A stretch of 64,000 nt of DNA from Paraglaciecola polaris LMG 21857 (GCF_000315055.1 NZ_BAER01000127.1:164998-228997); one strand, 5' to 3'; counted from the first letter of the stretch, positions 1 through 9,367 are shown. Translations and numbers: made by a program. Notes: generated from the letters alone by a model not told the origin.

Positions 1-1
1 C

Positions 2-277
2 ATCGGTGGAGAAGAGTTCTTGGTGTTATTACCCCACACCACGTTACAAGATGGGTATAATACCCTTGATGGCTTGCGTCGAAAATTGGCAAAAGTCAGT
101 GACGTGCTGGGTATTACAGAGTTATCAATTAGTGTCTCAATCGGCTTAACCAGTTATGGGCAAGGCATTGACGGCATGCAACTCATGGCGAATGCTGATA
201 CCGCACTGTATCAGGCAAAAACACAAGGTCGTGATCAAGTCGTCGTACACTCAACGAGCACGTCCACAAATTCTTAA
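2..277 (+). CDS. GGDEF-domain diguanylate cyclase, C-terminal fragment
   Basis: The gene runs in from the left edge, so only the last 91 codons or so are visible. The window opens on the GGEEF signature (nt 5-19), the active-site loop of diguanylate cyclases that condense two GTP into cyclic di-GMP. It continues through the usual SVSIGLT strand and the NADTALYQAKTQGRDQV helix that closes the GGDEF fold. The signature is an active-type GGEEF. The inhibitory I-site, which would lie just upstream, and any sensory N-terminus are outside the window. polB starts 19 bases after the stop, so the two may be co-transcribed. Family assignment is secure; the input signal cannot be judged. Confidence 0.9.
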   Translation: MGGEEFLVLLPHTTLQDGYNTLDGLRRKLAKVSDVLGITELSISVSIGLTSYGQGIDGMQLMANADTALYQAKTQGRDQVVVHSTSTSTNS

Positions 278-296
278 TTAGGTTTACCAGCATATT

Positions 297-2654
297 ATGG
301 GAAATACACAGCGAGGGTTTATTCTTACCTCGGATCAGCGTGATATCGCGGGTAAAAGTTGTTTAGAGTTTTGGTTATCTAGCGCCGATGGCCCGATTAA
401 AGTCACTACCACTGCTCAGCAACCGTTATTTTTTGTCAGTCAACAAGATGCCGATCAGGTGCAAAATATTCTAAGGCAAAGCCAAATACCCTGCACCTTA
501 AAAAATTTGCCGTTAAAGCGCTTCGACCAACAAGCCGTGTGCGCAGTATATTTCCCACGTACTCATCAAGCCTATGCTGCCAAGGAGCGCTTGAGAGTGC
601 AGGGGATAACGTGTTACGAAGCTGACATTCGGCTGGCCGATCGTTATCTTATGGAGCGCTTTATTTGCGCCAGCGCTGATATCATAGGTACACCACAGCA
701 AGGTGTTAACTACCCTAGTTACGCTCAATGCCTGCTTAAACCCGCCCAGTACACCCCGCATTTTTCAGTGTTATCGATTGATATTGAATGCAGTGAACAC
801 GGCGAGCTATATTCCATAGGTTTAGCTGGGCCTGATTATCAAAAAGTTTTAATGATAGGCGATGCACAAGATGGCCCTGATTGGATCCAGTGGGTCAGTA
901 ATGAGCAAGCGTTGCTGCAATGCTTTATCGCTGAGGTGAAGCAAACCGATCCGGATATATTGATTGGCTGGAATGTGGTCAATTTTGATTTTCGTCTGCT
1001 GATTGAGCGAGCCCAGCGTTACAACTTGAAGCTCACATTAGGACGTGGCGGTGAGGCGGTTTACTGGCGAGACGCGCCAAATGAAGTGAATCAAGGTTAT
1101 ATCAGCATGCCTGGCCGAGTCGTGATAGACGGGATAGATGCGCTTAAAACAGCGACTTACCAGTTCAGTAGTTTTAGCTTGGAATTTGTCGCTCAAGCCT
1201 TGCTGGGCAAAGGTAAATTAAGCGAGGACGTAAACGACCGCTTAGCGCAAATTAAGCATGATTTCTTACATGCCAAAGTCAAGCTTGCCGAATATAACCT
1301 GCAAGATTGTCAGTTAGTTTTAGATATTTTCGACAAAACGAAAGTCTTGGACTTTCTCACCTTGCGCAGTCAGTTAACGGGATTAGAGCTTAACAGGGTA
1401 GGGGGTTCAGTTGCCGCATTCGTTAACCTCTATTTACCTAAATTACATCGGGCAGGTTATATTTCGCCGAATCGACCCATAGATGGCGGACTGGCCAGCC
1501 CAGGTGGTTATGTGATGACCTCTGCACCCGGCTTGTATCGCAATGTATTAGTACTGGACTTTAAGAGTTTGTACCCGTCGATTATCCGCACGTTTAAAAT
1601 AGATCCCCTGGGGTTAGTAGAAGGTTTGTTGCAACCAGAAAAAGGCATACAAGGCTTTAAAAGTGCGATTTTCAGCCGGGATAAGCATTTTTTGCCAGAC
1701 ATCATTACGTCTTTGTGGCAACAGCGGGATACCGCGAAACGGAATAACGACAGTGCGCGTTCCCAGGCCATCAAAATACTAATGAATTCATTTTATGGGG
1801 TGCTGGGCTCGGGTGGTTGCCCTTTTTATGATACTCGCCTTGCTAGCTCAATCACGTTGCGTGGGCATGAAATTATGCAAACCACTGCCCGTTGGGTAGA
1901 AGAGATGGGATACGAAGTGATCTACGGCGATACGGATTCGATTTTTGTGTGGTTAGGTGACAATATGCCAGCAGAGCAAGGGCACAAAGTGGGAGTAGAA
2001 TTGCAGCACGCTATCAATCAACGCTGGACGCACAATATCACTGAGCAACATCAACTAGACAATTACCTTGAAATTGAATTTGAAACCCAATTCAATCGTT
2101 TTCTAATGCCGACTATTCGGGGCTCAGAACTGGGCAGTAAAAAACGTTATGCTGGGCTAAAACGCATACCGGGTAGTGAAGATGAACTTGTTTTTAAAGG
2201 GTTAGAGTCGGTGCGCTCGGATTGGACTCCCATGGCAAAAAAATTTCAATTGACGCTTTATCAACGAGTATTTGCAGATAAAGATGTAAAAGCATACATT
2301 CGACAGGTGGTGGCGCAAACGCGTAACGGCGAGCTTGACGGGCAATTGGTTTATCGTAAACGCATCAGGCGACCTTTGGTGCAATACGTAAAAAATATAC
2401 CCCCTCATGTGAAGGCTGCACGGTTAGCGGATGAGCGAAATACACAACTCAATAAGCCGCTTCGTTATCAACATAAAGGGCAAATAGCATATGTTATTAC
2501 CCTAAATGGCGCACAGCCTATTGAATATCAAAGCAGCGCGTTAGATTATGAGCACTATATTGATAAGCAAATAAAGCCCATTGCTGAAAGTATTTTGCCT
2601 TTTATCGGGTTGTCTTTTATTGACATAACCAGTGCTCAGCTCGGTTTATTTTAG
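297..2654 (+). CDS. polB: DNA polymerase II (family B)
   Basis: Family B DNA polymerase with 3'-5' proofreading, used for replication restart and translesion or repair synthesis. Its 785 residues match the usual length (E. coli PolB is 783). The exonuclease motifs are all present: Exo I SIDIE (D162, E164), Exo II NVVNFD (226-231) and Exo III YNLQD (D337). Polymerase motif A is DFKSLYPS (421-428) and motif C is YGDTDS (543-548). The protein ends in the typical QLGLF tail, a clamp-binding-like motif. The ATG has only a weak ribosome site but gives the expected N-terminus (GFILT after a short lead). In E. coli the gene is SOS-controlled; I see no clear LexA box in the short gap upstream, so it may be transcribed from within or before the GGDEF gene. 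Confidence 0.97.
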   Translation: MGNTQRGFILTSDQRDIAGKSCLEFWLSSADGPIKVTTTAQQPLFFVSQQDADQVQNILRQSQIPCTLKNLPLKRFDQQAVCAVYFPRTHQAYAAKERLRVQGITCYEADIRLADRYLMERFICASADIIGTPQQGVNYPSYAQCLLKPAQYTPHFSVLSIDIECSEHGELYSIGLAGPDYQKVLMIGDAQDGPDWIQWVSNEQALLQCFIAEVKQTDPDILIGWNVVNFDFRLLIERAQRYNLKLTLGRGGEAVYWRDAPNEVNQGYISMPGRVVIDGIDALKTATYQFSSFSLEFVAQALLGKGKLSEDVNDRLAQIKHDFLHAKVKLAEYNLQDCQLVLDIFDKTKVLDFLTLRSQLTGLELNRVGGSVAAFVNLYLPKLHRAGYISPNRPIDGGLASPGGYVMTSAPGLYRNVLVLDFKSLYPSIIRTFKIDPLGLVEGLLQPEKGIQGFKSAIFSRDKHFLPDIITSLWQQRDTAKRNNDSARSQAIKILMNSFYGVLGSGGCPFYDTRLASSITLRGHEIMQTTARWVEEMGYEVIYGDTDSIFVWLGDNMPAEQGHKVGVELQHAINQRWTHNITEQHQLDNYLEIEFETQFNRFLMPTIRGSELGSKKRYAGLKRIPGSEDELVFKGLESVRSDWTPMAKKFQLTLYQRVFADKDVKAYIRQVVAQTRNGELDGQLVYRKRIRRPLVQYVKNIPPHVKAARLADERNTQLNKPLRYQHKGQIAYVITLNGAQPIEYQSSALDYEHYIDKQIKPIAESILPFIGLSFIDITSAQLGLF

Positions 2655-2706
2655 TAAGCTAACCCGCAGTTTATTGGTCAACCGTGTTGATTTCTAAGGA
2701 GAAGAT

Positions 2707-3096
2707 ATGCACGCCGTAAATGTAATGATCGTAGATGATGATGATATTACGCTAACATTGCTTGAGCATATTGTTGATGAGCTGGTTACTGGTGAAATCT
2801 TGGTTTTTTCCAGCAGTATAAAAGCCAATGCCTTCTTGTTAAGTGAAGACGCGCAGCGAATCGGCCTAGTTATTTGTGATTGGCAAATGCCGAGTGTCAG
2901 CGGGATTAAAATTTTGGAGACCTTGCGCACTAAGTCCAAAAATTGTCCCTTCTTAATGATTACGGCCAATCCGACCAAGGACTTGGTGATCAGTGCAAAG
3001 CGCTTAGGCGTGACAGATTTTATTGCTAAGCCTTTTAGTTCAGATGACCTTACTCAGAAGTTGTCTGTCCTACTAGAGAAAATTAGCCCAACGTAA
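2707..3096 (+). CDS. CheY-like single-domain response regulator
   Basis: A stand-alone receiver domain of 129 residues with no output domain. The acidic pocket is D10-D13, the phosphoacceptor is D58 in the ICDWQMP strand, the conserved Thr is T86 (MITAN) and the Lys is K108 (AKPF), so phosphorylation should work. A good ribosome site (AAGGAG) precedes the ATG. No kinase gene lies beside it, so its partner is unknown; such proteins pass signals by protein-protein contact to motors, cyclases or other regulators. It sits between polB and malY on the same strand, with only 20 bases to the next start. Family is clear; pathway is not. Confidence 0.9.
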   Translation: MHAVNVMIVDDDDITLTLLEHIVDELVTGEILVFSSSIKANAFLLSEDAQRIGLVICDWQMPSVSGIKILETLRTKSKNCPFLMITANPTKDLVISAKRLGVTDFIAKPFSSDDLTQKLSVLLEKISPT

Positions 3097-3116
3097 ATAA
3101 AGAGATTTTTCTAATT

Positions 3117-4244
3117 ATGCAGTTTGACAAAATTATTGATAGAACCCCCTCCCATGCCTATAAATGGGAACGTTACAAAGGCCGAGATATTCTGCCTATG
3201 TGGATTGCCGATACCGAGTTTCGCTGTGCTGAGCCGATCATCGACGCCCTCAAATCCCGTGCAGAACATGGTTTACTTGGTTATACACTGCCTACCCATG
3301 CTGAAGGTGCTAATCAAGCTGTGATTCAATGGTTAGACAAGCAGTATGGCTGGAAAATTGAGCCACAATGGATAGTGTGGACACCGGGCGTGGTACCAGC
3401 GTTTAATGTTGCGTGCAAAGCATATTGTCAGCCAGGTGACAAAGTGATTGTGCAAACCCCTAATTATCCCCCAATGCTTGCGGCACCTAAACTGAATGGC
3501 TTACAGCGTGCTGATGTCCCTACCGTTGAAGTCGATGGGCGCTGGATGCTTGATTTTGACGTGCTTGAAGGTCACGCCAAAGATCCAAAATGTAGCTTAT
3601 TTATTCTGTGTAACCCTATGAATCCGGTAGGTAGCATGTTGGACGAAGCACAATTGACTCGTGTGGCAGAGATATGTGCGAACAATAACGTCATGTTGTG
3701 CTCAGACGAGATCCATTGTGATTTAATTTTAGACACCCAAGCCAAACATATCCCTGCGGGTAAACTAGCTGCAGGCAAAGACAATTCAGTGACCTTAATG
3801 GCAGCCAGTAAAACGTTCAATGTTGCGGGTCTAGGCACATCATTTGCGATTATTCCCGATGCCAAAGTACGTCAACGGTTTAACCAGGCAGCACAAGGGT
3901 TAGTGCCCTGGGCGAATGTGATGGGTTTGGTGGCAACACAGGCGGCATTTACCCAATGCGACGATTGGTTAACTGCGCAGTTAGATTACTTGCGTGGTAA
4001 TCGCGATTATCTTGTAGAGCAAATCAATCAAATCGAGGGATTACGCGTTATTGCGCCCCAGGCGACTTTTTTAGCCTGGATAGATGCCAGCGGTTTAGGT
4101 GTGGATAATCCACAAGCTTATTTTGAAGAAAAAGGCATCGGCCCTTCGCCAGGAATTGATTTTGGCGATAAACAATTTGTACGCATTAATTTCGGTTGTC
4201 CCCGTGCGCAGTTAGAGCAGGCTATTGCCTGTCTTAAAAGCTAA
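3117..4244 (+). CDS. MalY/PatB-type PLP-dependent C-S lyase (cystathionine beta-lyase-like)
   Basis: Fold-type I PLP enzyme of the MalY/PatB group, which cleaves C-S bonds of cystathionine or cysteine conjugates to give pyruvate, ammonia and a thiol. The N-terminus FDKIIDRTPSHAYKW and the LPMWIADTEF segment are typical of this group, as is SDEIHCDL, the Asp-bearing cofactor strand. The Schiff-base lysine is K232 in AASKTFN. At 375 residues it is of normal length. The substrate cannot be told from sequence; members range from methionine-pathway lyases to regulatory MalY. A strong intrinsic terminator follows, separating it from the convergent TonB receptor gene. Cytoplasmic. Confidence 0.9.
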   Translation: MQFDKIIDRTPSHAYKWERYKGRDILPMWIADTEFRCAEPIIDALKSRAEHGLLGYTLPTHAEGANQAVIQWLDKQYGWKIEPQWIVWTPGVVPAFNVACKAYCQPGDKVIVQTPNYPPMLAAPKLNGLQRADVPTVEVDGRWMLDFDVLEGHAKDPKCSLFILCNPMNPVGSMLDEAQLTRVAEICANNNVMLCSDEIHCDLILDTQAKHIPAGKLAAGKDNSVTLMAASKTFNVAGLGTSFAIIPDAKVRQRFNQAAQGLVPWANVMGLVATQAAFTQCDDWLTAQLDYLRGNRDYLVEQINQIEGLRVIAPQATFLAWIDASGLGVDNPQAYFEEKGIGPSPGIDFGDKQFVRINFGCPRAQLEQAIACLKS

Positions 4245-4281
4245 CAACAGATAGCCCGTCTTAATAAACTAAATATATGCA

Positions 4282-4324
4282 GGCGCTAACCCCTCGTTTA
4301 AACAACAGGGGTTAGCGCTTTTTT
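4282..4324 (+). terminator. Rho-independent terminator after the MalY/PatB gene
   Basis: A 12-bp stem (left arm from G4283, CGCTAACCCCT; right arm AGGGGTTAGCGC to 4318) with a 12-nt loop is followed by six T. It lies 38 bases after the malY-like stop and before the end of the convergent receptor gene. Confidence 0.9.
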
Positions 4325-4352
4325 ATTACACATCATGCTATCGGTTCATTAA

Positions 4353-6533
4353 TTAGAAGTTGACTCTCGCACCCAGCACAATAGAACGTCCAGGCAGCGG
4401 GGCAACATCTTTTAAGAATGAAGAATGCACTCGAGCCACTCGGTCGGTCAGGTTATTGCCTTTGATAAACAAAGTAACATCCGAATCAGCCACTGTGGTG
4501 TAGTAGTTCATCGCAGCCGAGACTAAAGTGTAGCCATCTGTTTGCGTCTCATAAGCGGCAAATTTATCTTGTTTTGCATAGTGGGTAGCGCCTAATTCAG
4601 CGTGCCAATCATCCGTCTCCCAATGTAACTGCATACCCAGTCGCATGGCTGGAATACGCGGCGCGTTGCGATTGCCTTCTTCGCTCGCGGGCTCATCAAA
4701 TAACGCTCGGGTGTAGTCGGTAAAACTTTCAATACGTAGATTATCATTTAGGTGCCAATCTAACTGAGCTTCAAAACCATATAACACGGCATCCTGTTGG
4801 CGAAAGATAAACACGGGGGATGACTCATCATGGGCGTGTTCAGCATCGAGTGCATCCCCATCCCCATCCCCATCCCCATCACTGTGCACGTGTAATTGCT
4901 CACTATTAAGGCCGCTATCTTGTTCGTACAAATAGTTGTTTATATCATTATAAAATAAGCTGATATTGGCACTGACTGCATCACCTTGGTAGTGATAGGT
5001 AAGGTCAACATTGTTGGAGACTTCGTTTTCTACCGTTTTTGATGATTGCACCAATTCATAGCCATCTTCGTCCAACTGAATATCAAACCCGGCGCCGACT
5101 TCAAAGGTGCTGGTACTGATATGTAATCCGTTAGAGAAAATTTCGGCGGCGGAAGGCGCACGCTCGGAGCGAGCATAATTGAAAGCAAGTGAGTTTTTAT
5201 CATCTAAGGTATAAACCACGCCGGCCGAAACGCTATTTGCATTATAAGATTCATTGGCAAAGAGAATGTCACTTTGTGTATCTGCGTCGTCTGTGGCAAA
5301 GAAACTATTATCCGGTTGATGTTTTATGTGTTCAAGACGCGCGCCGAGTTGCCACAGCAATGGACCCACTTTTTTTTCTTCTAAAATGAAAACTGCTGAT
5401 GAGGTACTTTTGGTGCTCGGTGTGAACGCCTCTTCTCCCAAGGCCGAGAAGTCAGTCGCACTATAGTGCACCCCTACCACGCCTTCCCAACCGTTTAGCG
5501 CTCGATGTTTTGCCCATAAACGGGACTCTTTAGCTTCATTACTGAAGGTTGTGCCGACGGCACCATCTTCTATTTCGCTATGTTCGTAGTCTGTGTAAGC
5601 ACTAAGCCAATGTACTTGGGTAAATAGGCCGTCTATGTTTTGCCAATCGACCCGAGACTGGTAACGATTTTGCTTTAGACGCGCAAAGACACTTTCTTCT
5701 TCGTGGTCTTGCTCGCTGATTTCGTCTTCTTCATGCTCATGTCCCGGGATCCCGTATTCGCTATCTAGCCGCGCATAAGAAAAAGCCACATTTACGTCAT
5801 CGCCTATCCAACCTAATCCGACTGTACCGCCGCTGGCATCAATGGCTGAGTTTTCCAATGTGCCTACACTATCGGAACCTGGCTCACTCGCTTCATCAGG
5901 GATCTCGTAATCATCACTTTTACGGGTGAATCCATCGGCGTGCCAAGCAAAGTTGCCTACGCCACCATTGATATCCCCTGAAACGGTTTTTTCGTTAGAA
6001 ACACTATCATGGGAAGCGGCGACTTCACCGGTTATCTCATCTTGACGTTCACGGGGTAAACGGTTATCGACCACGTTAACCACCCCGCCAATTGCGCCGC
6101 TGCCGTATAATAACGTGGCAGGCCCACGCATCACTTCTATTTGCGTTGCCGTCGAGGCCTCTACTGTGGTGACGTGATCAGGGCCAACACGCGATGCATC
6201 TGACGTATCCAAGCCATTTTGCAACACTTTAACCCGAGGGCCGTCTAACCCACGGATGATAGGGCTGCTGGCAACGGGACCAAAGTAAGTACTGTTGACG
6301 CCGGGCACACCTTTAAGGGTTTCACCGAGTGTTGCTGCTTGTGAGTTATCTAATGCTTCACCACCCAAGATGGTAACTGGCGTGGCGGATTCAAGCACTG
6401 AACGACCAATAGGATTGGCGGTGATAATTAAGGTCTCAATACTCTGTTCATCTTTTTGAATTGGTTTGTCTGCGGCATACACACCCGCACTGAGAAGTGC
6501 GCTGCAAAGCGCTGATAATTTTAACACTGCCAT
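4353..6533 (-). CDS. ZnuD-like TonB-dependent outer-membrane receptor (probable zinc uptake)
   Basis: Outer-membrane, TonB-energised importer of 726 residues. A signal peptide ends at about residue 20 (VYA/AD). The plug follows (about 30-155), with IIRGLDGPRVKVLQNG, GPDHVTTVEAS and VMRGPATLLYGSGAIGG. The C-terminal barrel closes with a terminal Phe (RVNF). The plug resembles ZnuD zinc receptors. Two predicted loops are rich in His, Asp and Glu: one near residue 263 (HEHEEDE) and one near 548-570 with HVHSDGD, an Asp-Gly run and HAHDE, suited to binding divalent metal. A perfect Zur-type palindrome lies 35 bases before the ATG. Zinc is therefore the best-supported substrate, by inference. The ribosome site is AAGG. 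No zinc ABC transporter gene is in the window. Confidence 0.88.
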   Translation of the reverse strand: MAVLKLSALCSALLSAGVYAADKPIQKDEQSIETLIITANPIGRSVLESATPVTILGGEALDNSQAATLGETLKGVPGVNSTYFGPVASSPIIRGLDGPRVKVLQNGLDTSDASRVGPDHVTTVEASTATQIEVMRGPATLLYGSGAIGGVVNVVDNRLPRERQDEITGEVAASHDSVSNEKTVSGDINGGVGNFAWHADGFTRKSDDYEIPDEASEPGSDSVGTLENSAIDASGGTVGLGWIGDDVNVAFSYARLDSEYGIPGHEHEEDEISEQDHEEESVFARLKQNRYQSRVDWQNIDGLFTQVHWLSAYTDYEHSEIEDGAVGTTFSNEAKESRLWAKHRALNGWEGVVGVHYSATDFSALGEEAFTPSTKSTSSAVFILEEKKVGPLLWQLGARLEHIKHQPDNSFFATDDADTQSDILFANESYNANSVSAGVVYTLDDKNSLAFNYARSERAPSAAEIFSNGLHISTSTFEVGAGFDIQLDEDGYELVQSSKTVENEVSNNVDLTYHYQGDAVSANISLFYNDINNYLYEQDSGLNSEQLHVHSDGDGDGDGDALDAEHAHDESSPVFIFRQQDAVLYGFEAQLDWHLNDNLRIESFTDYTRALFDEPASEEGNRNAPRIPAMRLGMQLHWETDDWHAELGATHYAKQDKFAAYETQTDGYTLVSAAMNYYTTVADSDVTLFIKGNNLTDRVARVHSSFLKDVAPLPGRSIVLGARVNF
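4854..4880. repeat. Hexanucleotide tandem repeat (ATCCCC, 4.5 units) in receptor loop
   Basis: Four exact ATCCCC units plus a half unit on the plus strand encode an Asp-Gly alternation in the receptor on the minus strand. The unit is a multiple of three, so gain or loss of copies would lengthen or shorten the acidic loop without breaking the frame. Confidence 0.9.
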
Positions 6534-6567
6534 GTTGGGACCTTACTGCATTCTTTGGTTGTTGGTG

Positions 6568-6584
6568 ATGTTATAATATAACAT
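6568..6584 (-). promoter_or_regulatory. Probable Zur operator upstream of the ZnuD-like receptor
   Basis: A perfect 17-bp inverted repeat, ATGTTATA-A-TATAACAT, matches the core of the gammaproteobacterial Zur consensus (GAAATGTTATANTATAACATTTC) in 17 central positions. It lies 35 bases upstream of the receptor ATG, where a bound repressor would cover the promoter or early transcript. Zur represses in zinc-replete cells, so the receptor should be induced by zinc starvation. The Zur gene itself is not in the window. Confidence 0.82.
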
Positions 6585-6907
6585 TGATTGGATGTACTGA
6601 GTCAACGCTTAATTTAAATTTTTTGCAGGAATGGGTTTGACCTAGGTATTTCGCGGTTGGAATAGCATTGCTGCCTAAGGCAATAACATCAGCGAACGAA
6701 TGTTCATTCAAAGGGGAATTTCGGTTCTTCAAATCCGCTGTGCTTTTTCACGAGCAATGTCTACGGTCTGTGCAGTTGTTGACCAAAGAATCACCTGGGG
6801 CTTAAGTGTGCAAAACACCTAAGTTAGCCAAGCTTACGTTTTGCTGCATTGCACGCACCCTGTATATTACGGATAATGCGCACAAACCTAAAACTGAAAA
6901 TATCTGC
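6585..6907. other. Divergent intergenic region without a gene
   Basis: Space between the Zur box and the YecA-like gene. It must hold that gene's promoter and perhaps a 5' leader. I see no RNA gene and no convincing protein here. A GTG-started extension of the downstream frame begins at 6806, but its residues do not look like the family. Confidence 0.5.
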
Positions 6908-7588
6908 ATGACGACAAATGAATTTTCGCGAGAGCAAGAACTTAACGCACTTTGCCAAAGTGATGAACTCAGCCGTGTGCTGTTCAGTGTGGATTATTTA
7001 AAAGGGCTGGTCTTTGCGGTTGCCTCCTCTCCAGAAATCCCTATGCCTGAAGTATGGCTACCATGGATTTTTCGCCAACATGGGCAAATACCTGATACGG
7101 ATACCGCCGACAAACTAACGGATTTGTTAATGGCAATGTTGCAACATCAATTACGCTTGATGCGTGACAATCTGGTGACGCTAGATAAAACCTATGTGGT
7201 ACCGCAACAAGCACACACATTAGCCAGTAATACGTTACCTTTATCTCAGTGGTGCAGTGGTGTGTTAGCAGGTCATAGTGAGCTTGAAAGTGTGTGGAAT
7301 AATGCTTGGTTTAAAATGCAAAAACAGCATCCGCAAAATATGGACCTAGCGCGCAAAAATTTGAGTCATTGCCTGACTATGTTAAGTACTTTTGCAGATC
7401 TGCCATTGGCGTATGAGCAAGCGATAGAGCGTCAAAATGCACAACAATTTGTGGCGTTGCTGCCCACAGTCTTTTTATCATTAGAGCAAGCCCTGAAAAC
7501 CTATGTAGGATTATCAGGGCAATTAGTTGAGTATTTACCCAATCAATTTGAAACCTTTAGTCAGCCCGCCGGTAGCTCTAAGCTTTGA
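6908..7588 (+). CDS. YecA/YgfB-like (UPF0149-type) protein
   Basis: A 226-residue, mostly helical cytoplasmic protein. The segment MPEVWLPWIFRQHG near residue 45 and SQWCSGVLAGHSELESVWNNAW in the middle resemble the UPF0149 family (YecA, YgfB), whose role is poorly defined. The C-terminal SEC-C zinc motif found in many YecA proteins is absent. I chose the ATG at 6908 because an upstream GTG at 6806 would add 34 residues of non-family, Cys-rich sequence; neither start has a strong ribosome site. It converges with the DUF2750 gene. Family call is moderate; function is unknown. Confidence 0.65.
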   Translation: MTTNEFSREQELNALCQSDELSRVLFSVDYLKGLVFAVASSPEIPMPEVWLPWIFRQHGQIPDTDTADKLTDLLMAMLQHQLRLMRDNLVTLDKTYVVPQQAHTLASNTLPLSQWCSGVLAGHSELESVWNNAWFKMQKQHPQNMDLARKNLSHCLTMLSTFADLPLAYEQAIERQNAQQFVALLPTVFLSLEQALKTYVGLSGQLVEYLPNQFETFSQPAGSSKL

Positions 7589-7608
7589 GTGCTACACAAA
7601 GCGAATAC

Positions 7609-8007
7609 TCACTGTTGAATGGTTTTTTTCGCTTTCTGTTTCAATTCATAATCAAGCTCTTGGGGAGAAATGATTAACCCCTCTTCGTTTTGATTAGGGA
7701 ACACAGCAATAAATACATCGTCTTCTTCTAAGCCTGATGTCCAACTAGCGTGCCACTTATCTAAACTGATCGCTTTTGCTTCACAGTCTTGCCATTCACC
7801 TGTTGCCCATGATTGAGCAAATTCTTGGTTAGGCCAAACAGGGGCGCAGTCTTCGTCTTCAGTATTGAGCATCACGCAGCCATCCTGATCAGTGAGGATC
7901 CAAATTTGTTGCTGGGCAACGACTTCATTTACTAAATAACGCAGTCGCTCTTCCGGTGTATAACGCTCAATTTTGTCGATGCTTTCTTGGTCTAGCGCAT
8001 GATTCAT
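7609..8007 (-). CDS. DUF2750-family protein
   Basis: A small acidic cytoplasmic protein of 132 residues. The run QQQIWILTDQDGCVM followed by VWPNQEFAQSWA and FPNQNEEGLI resembles the DUF2750 family, found across gammaproteobacteria with no known function. No catalytic motif is visible. It stands alone between the convergent YecA-like gene and the upstream diguanylate cyclase gene on the same strand, with about 110 bases separating it from the latter. Confidence 0.75.
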   Translation of the reverse strand: MNHALDQESIDKIERYTPEERLRYLVNEVVAQQQIWILTDQDGCVMLNTEDEDCAPVWPNQEFAQSWATGEWQDCEAKAISLDKWHASWTSGLEEDDVFIAVFPNQNEEGLIISPQELDYELKQKAKKTIQQ

Positions 8008-8116
8008 AGGGTTTACCTTTAATGTAGTTATTAACTGATCTTAACCGATGGGCGAGCCTATACCAATGGCTTTCGGTTTTGCATGGGCTAAACAAAGCGC
8101 AAATCTTAGGGGCGAC

Positions 8117-9094
8117 TTATGAGGCCGCTAAACAGCACAGATCTCGGCCCGCTGATTTAGCCTGATACATAGCAGTATCGGCTCGACCTAACCACTCGAA
8201 CCCCGTTTCATCGGACTGATATTCAGCTAAGCCTATGGACACTGTGATGCGTATACCTTGCTCAAAAGGAAAATCGTTGACTGTCTGACGAATATTTTCG
8301 GCCAAGGCGATGGTTTGTTCCAAAGTATTGCTGGCCAGCACCACGAATTCTTCGCCACCAAAACGGAAAAGATGCTGATTTGGGTTCAGAATATGTTCGA
8401 TTAAGGCCGCAGTTTGGGCCAAAACGTCATCGCCACAAGCATGTCCTTGTCGATCGTTTATTTTTTTAAATTCGTCTAAATCAATCAACAGCAAACAGGC
8501 AGAATTGTCAGCGGGTTGTTGGCGTTGTTGCGCCACAAATTCAATCAGCTTCTCTTCCATCGCTCGGCGATTACCTGCCCCGGTAAGGGGATCTTTATAA
8601 GACAAAATGAGTAGCTGGGCTTGTTGATAAAGCATGCGATCTGAAAAGGCGTAGCTAAAAATAAAGGTAATAAGGGTGGAAAAATAAAAACGTACGTTAT
8701 CTAGCATGCTCATGTCCGATGAGAGTAAACAACCAATTACGGCAACCGTTATCACGCACAGCAAAGCCGCTAAATTAGGGGGGATAATAAAAAACAAACA
8801 TATGATTGCAGGATAAACCCAGACAATCTGTTCTGGCCCTTTAAGCCAGATTGTACCAGTGGCAATACCGATACAGATAATCGAAAGTACCCAACGGGCC
8901 AGTAACGTACGCTTGGTAAAGTAGACATAAGCAAGCAAACTGGTGGTGGTGGCAACAGCGACAAAATCCAATAATGCGATGTGCCAATCTTGATTATAAA
9001 TACGAATAATTAAGAAGGGCAAAATGCACAGTGCCGCTGCTGCACTAATTGACATGACAATTTGCTCTTCTGAGGAACGTTTTTGGTATTTCAT
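8117..9094 (-). CDS. Membrane-bound diguanylate cyclase (GGDEF)
   Basis: Inner-membrane enzyme of 325 residues that should make cyclic di-GMP. About six hydrophobic segments fill residues 15-155. A short linker with SYKDPLTGAGNRRAM opens the GGDEF domain (about 165-325). The active loop is FGGEEF and the GTP/Mg contacts LLLIDLDEFKKIND are intact. The usual inhibitory RxxD five residues before the loop is missing (NPNQ there), so product inhibition at that site is unlikely. The membrane part is not a sensor domain I recognise. It is a single gene, and the AT-rich 270 bases upstream are shared with the divergent PLP enzyme gene. Confidence 0.92.
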   Translation of the reverse strand: MKYQKRSSEEQIVMSISAAAALCILPFLIIRIYNQDWHIALLDFVAVATTTSLLAYVYFTKRTLLARWVLSIICIGIATGTIWLKGPEQIVWVYPAIICLFFIIPPNLAALLCVITVAVIGCLLSSDMSMLDNVRFYFSTLITFIFSYAFSDRMLYQQAQLLILSYKDPLTGAGNRRAMEEKLIEFVAQQRQQPADNSACLLLIDLDEFKKINDRQGHACGDDVLAQTAALIEHILNPNQHLFRFGGEEFVVLASNTLEQTIALAENIRQTVNDFPFEQGIRITVSIGLAEYQSDETGFEWLGRADTAMYQAKSAGRDLCCLAAS

Positions 9095-9367
9095 AGTGCC
9101 CTAAACTTCCTTTTAATACGTATTAGTGGCTTATAGCCATAAACCTATATTAATGGGCTTCCCCTTTATTGCCAATATTACTGCTGATAGATCCGACTAA
9201 TTTCAAGTGTTAGACCGTTGCGCCGATTTTTACGCTTAACATATTAGTAACGTTTTAATTCCAATATCACCTGTAAATTAAAATAATATTTGCCTATATT
9301 GCTTTGTTGTCGATTTTAATTTGGATTATTTTTGTTTTAAGTAATTATAAAAGGATGGCACTCACTC

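Noticed and set aside
278..296. LexA (SOS) box for polB
   Set aside because: Searched the short gap and nearby bases; no CTGT-N8-ACAG pattern is present.
6806..6907. N-terminal extension of the YecA-like protein from a GTG
   Set aside because: The added residues are Cys- and Lys-rich without family resemblance; the ATG at 6908 fits better.
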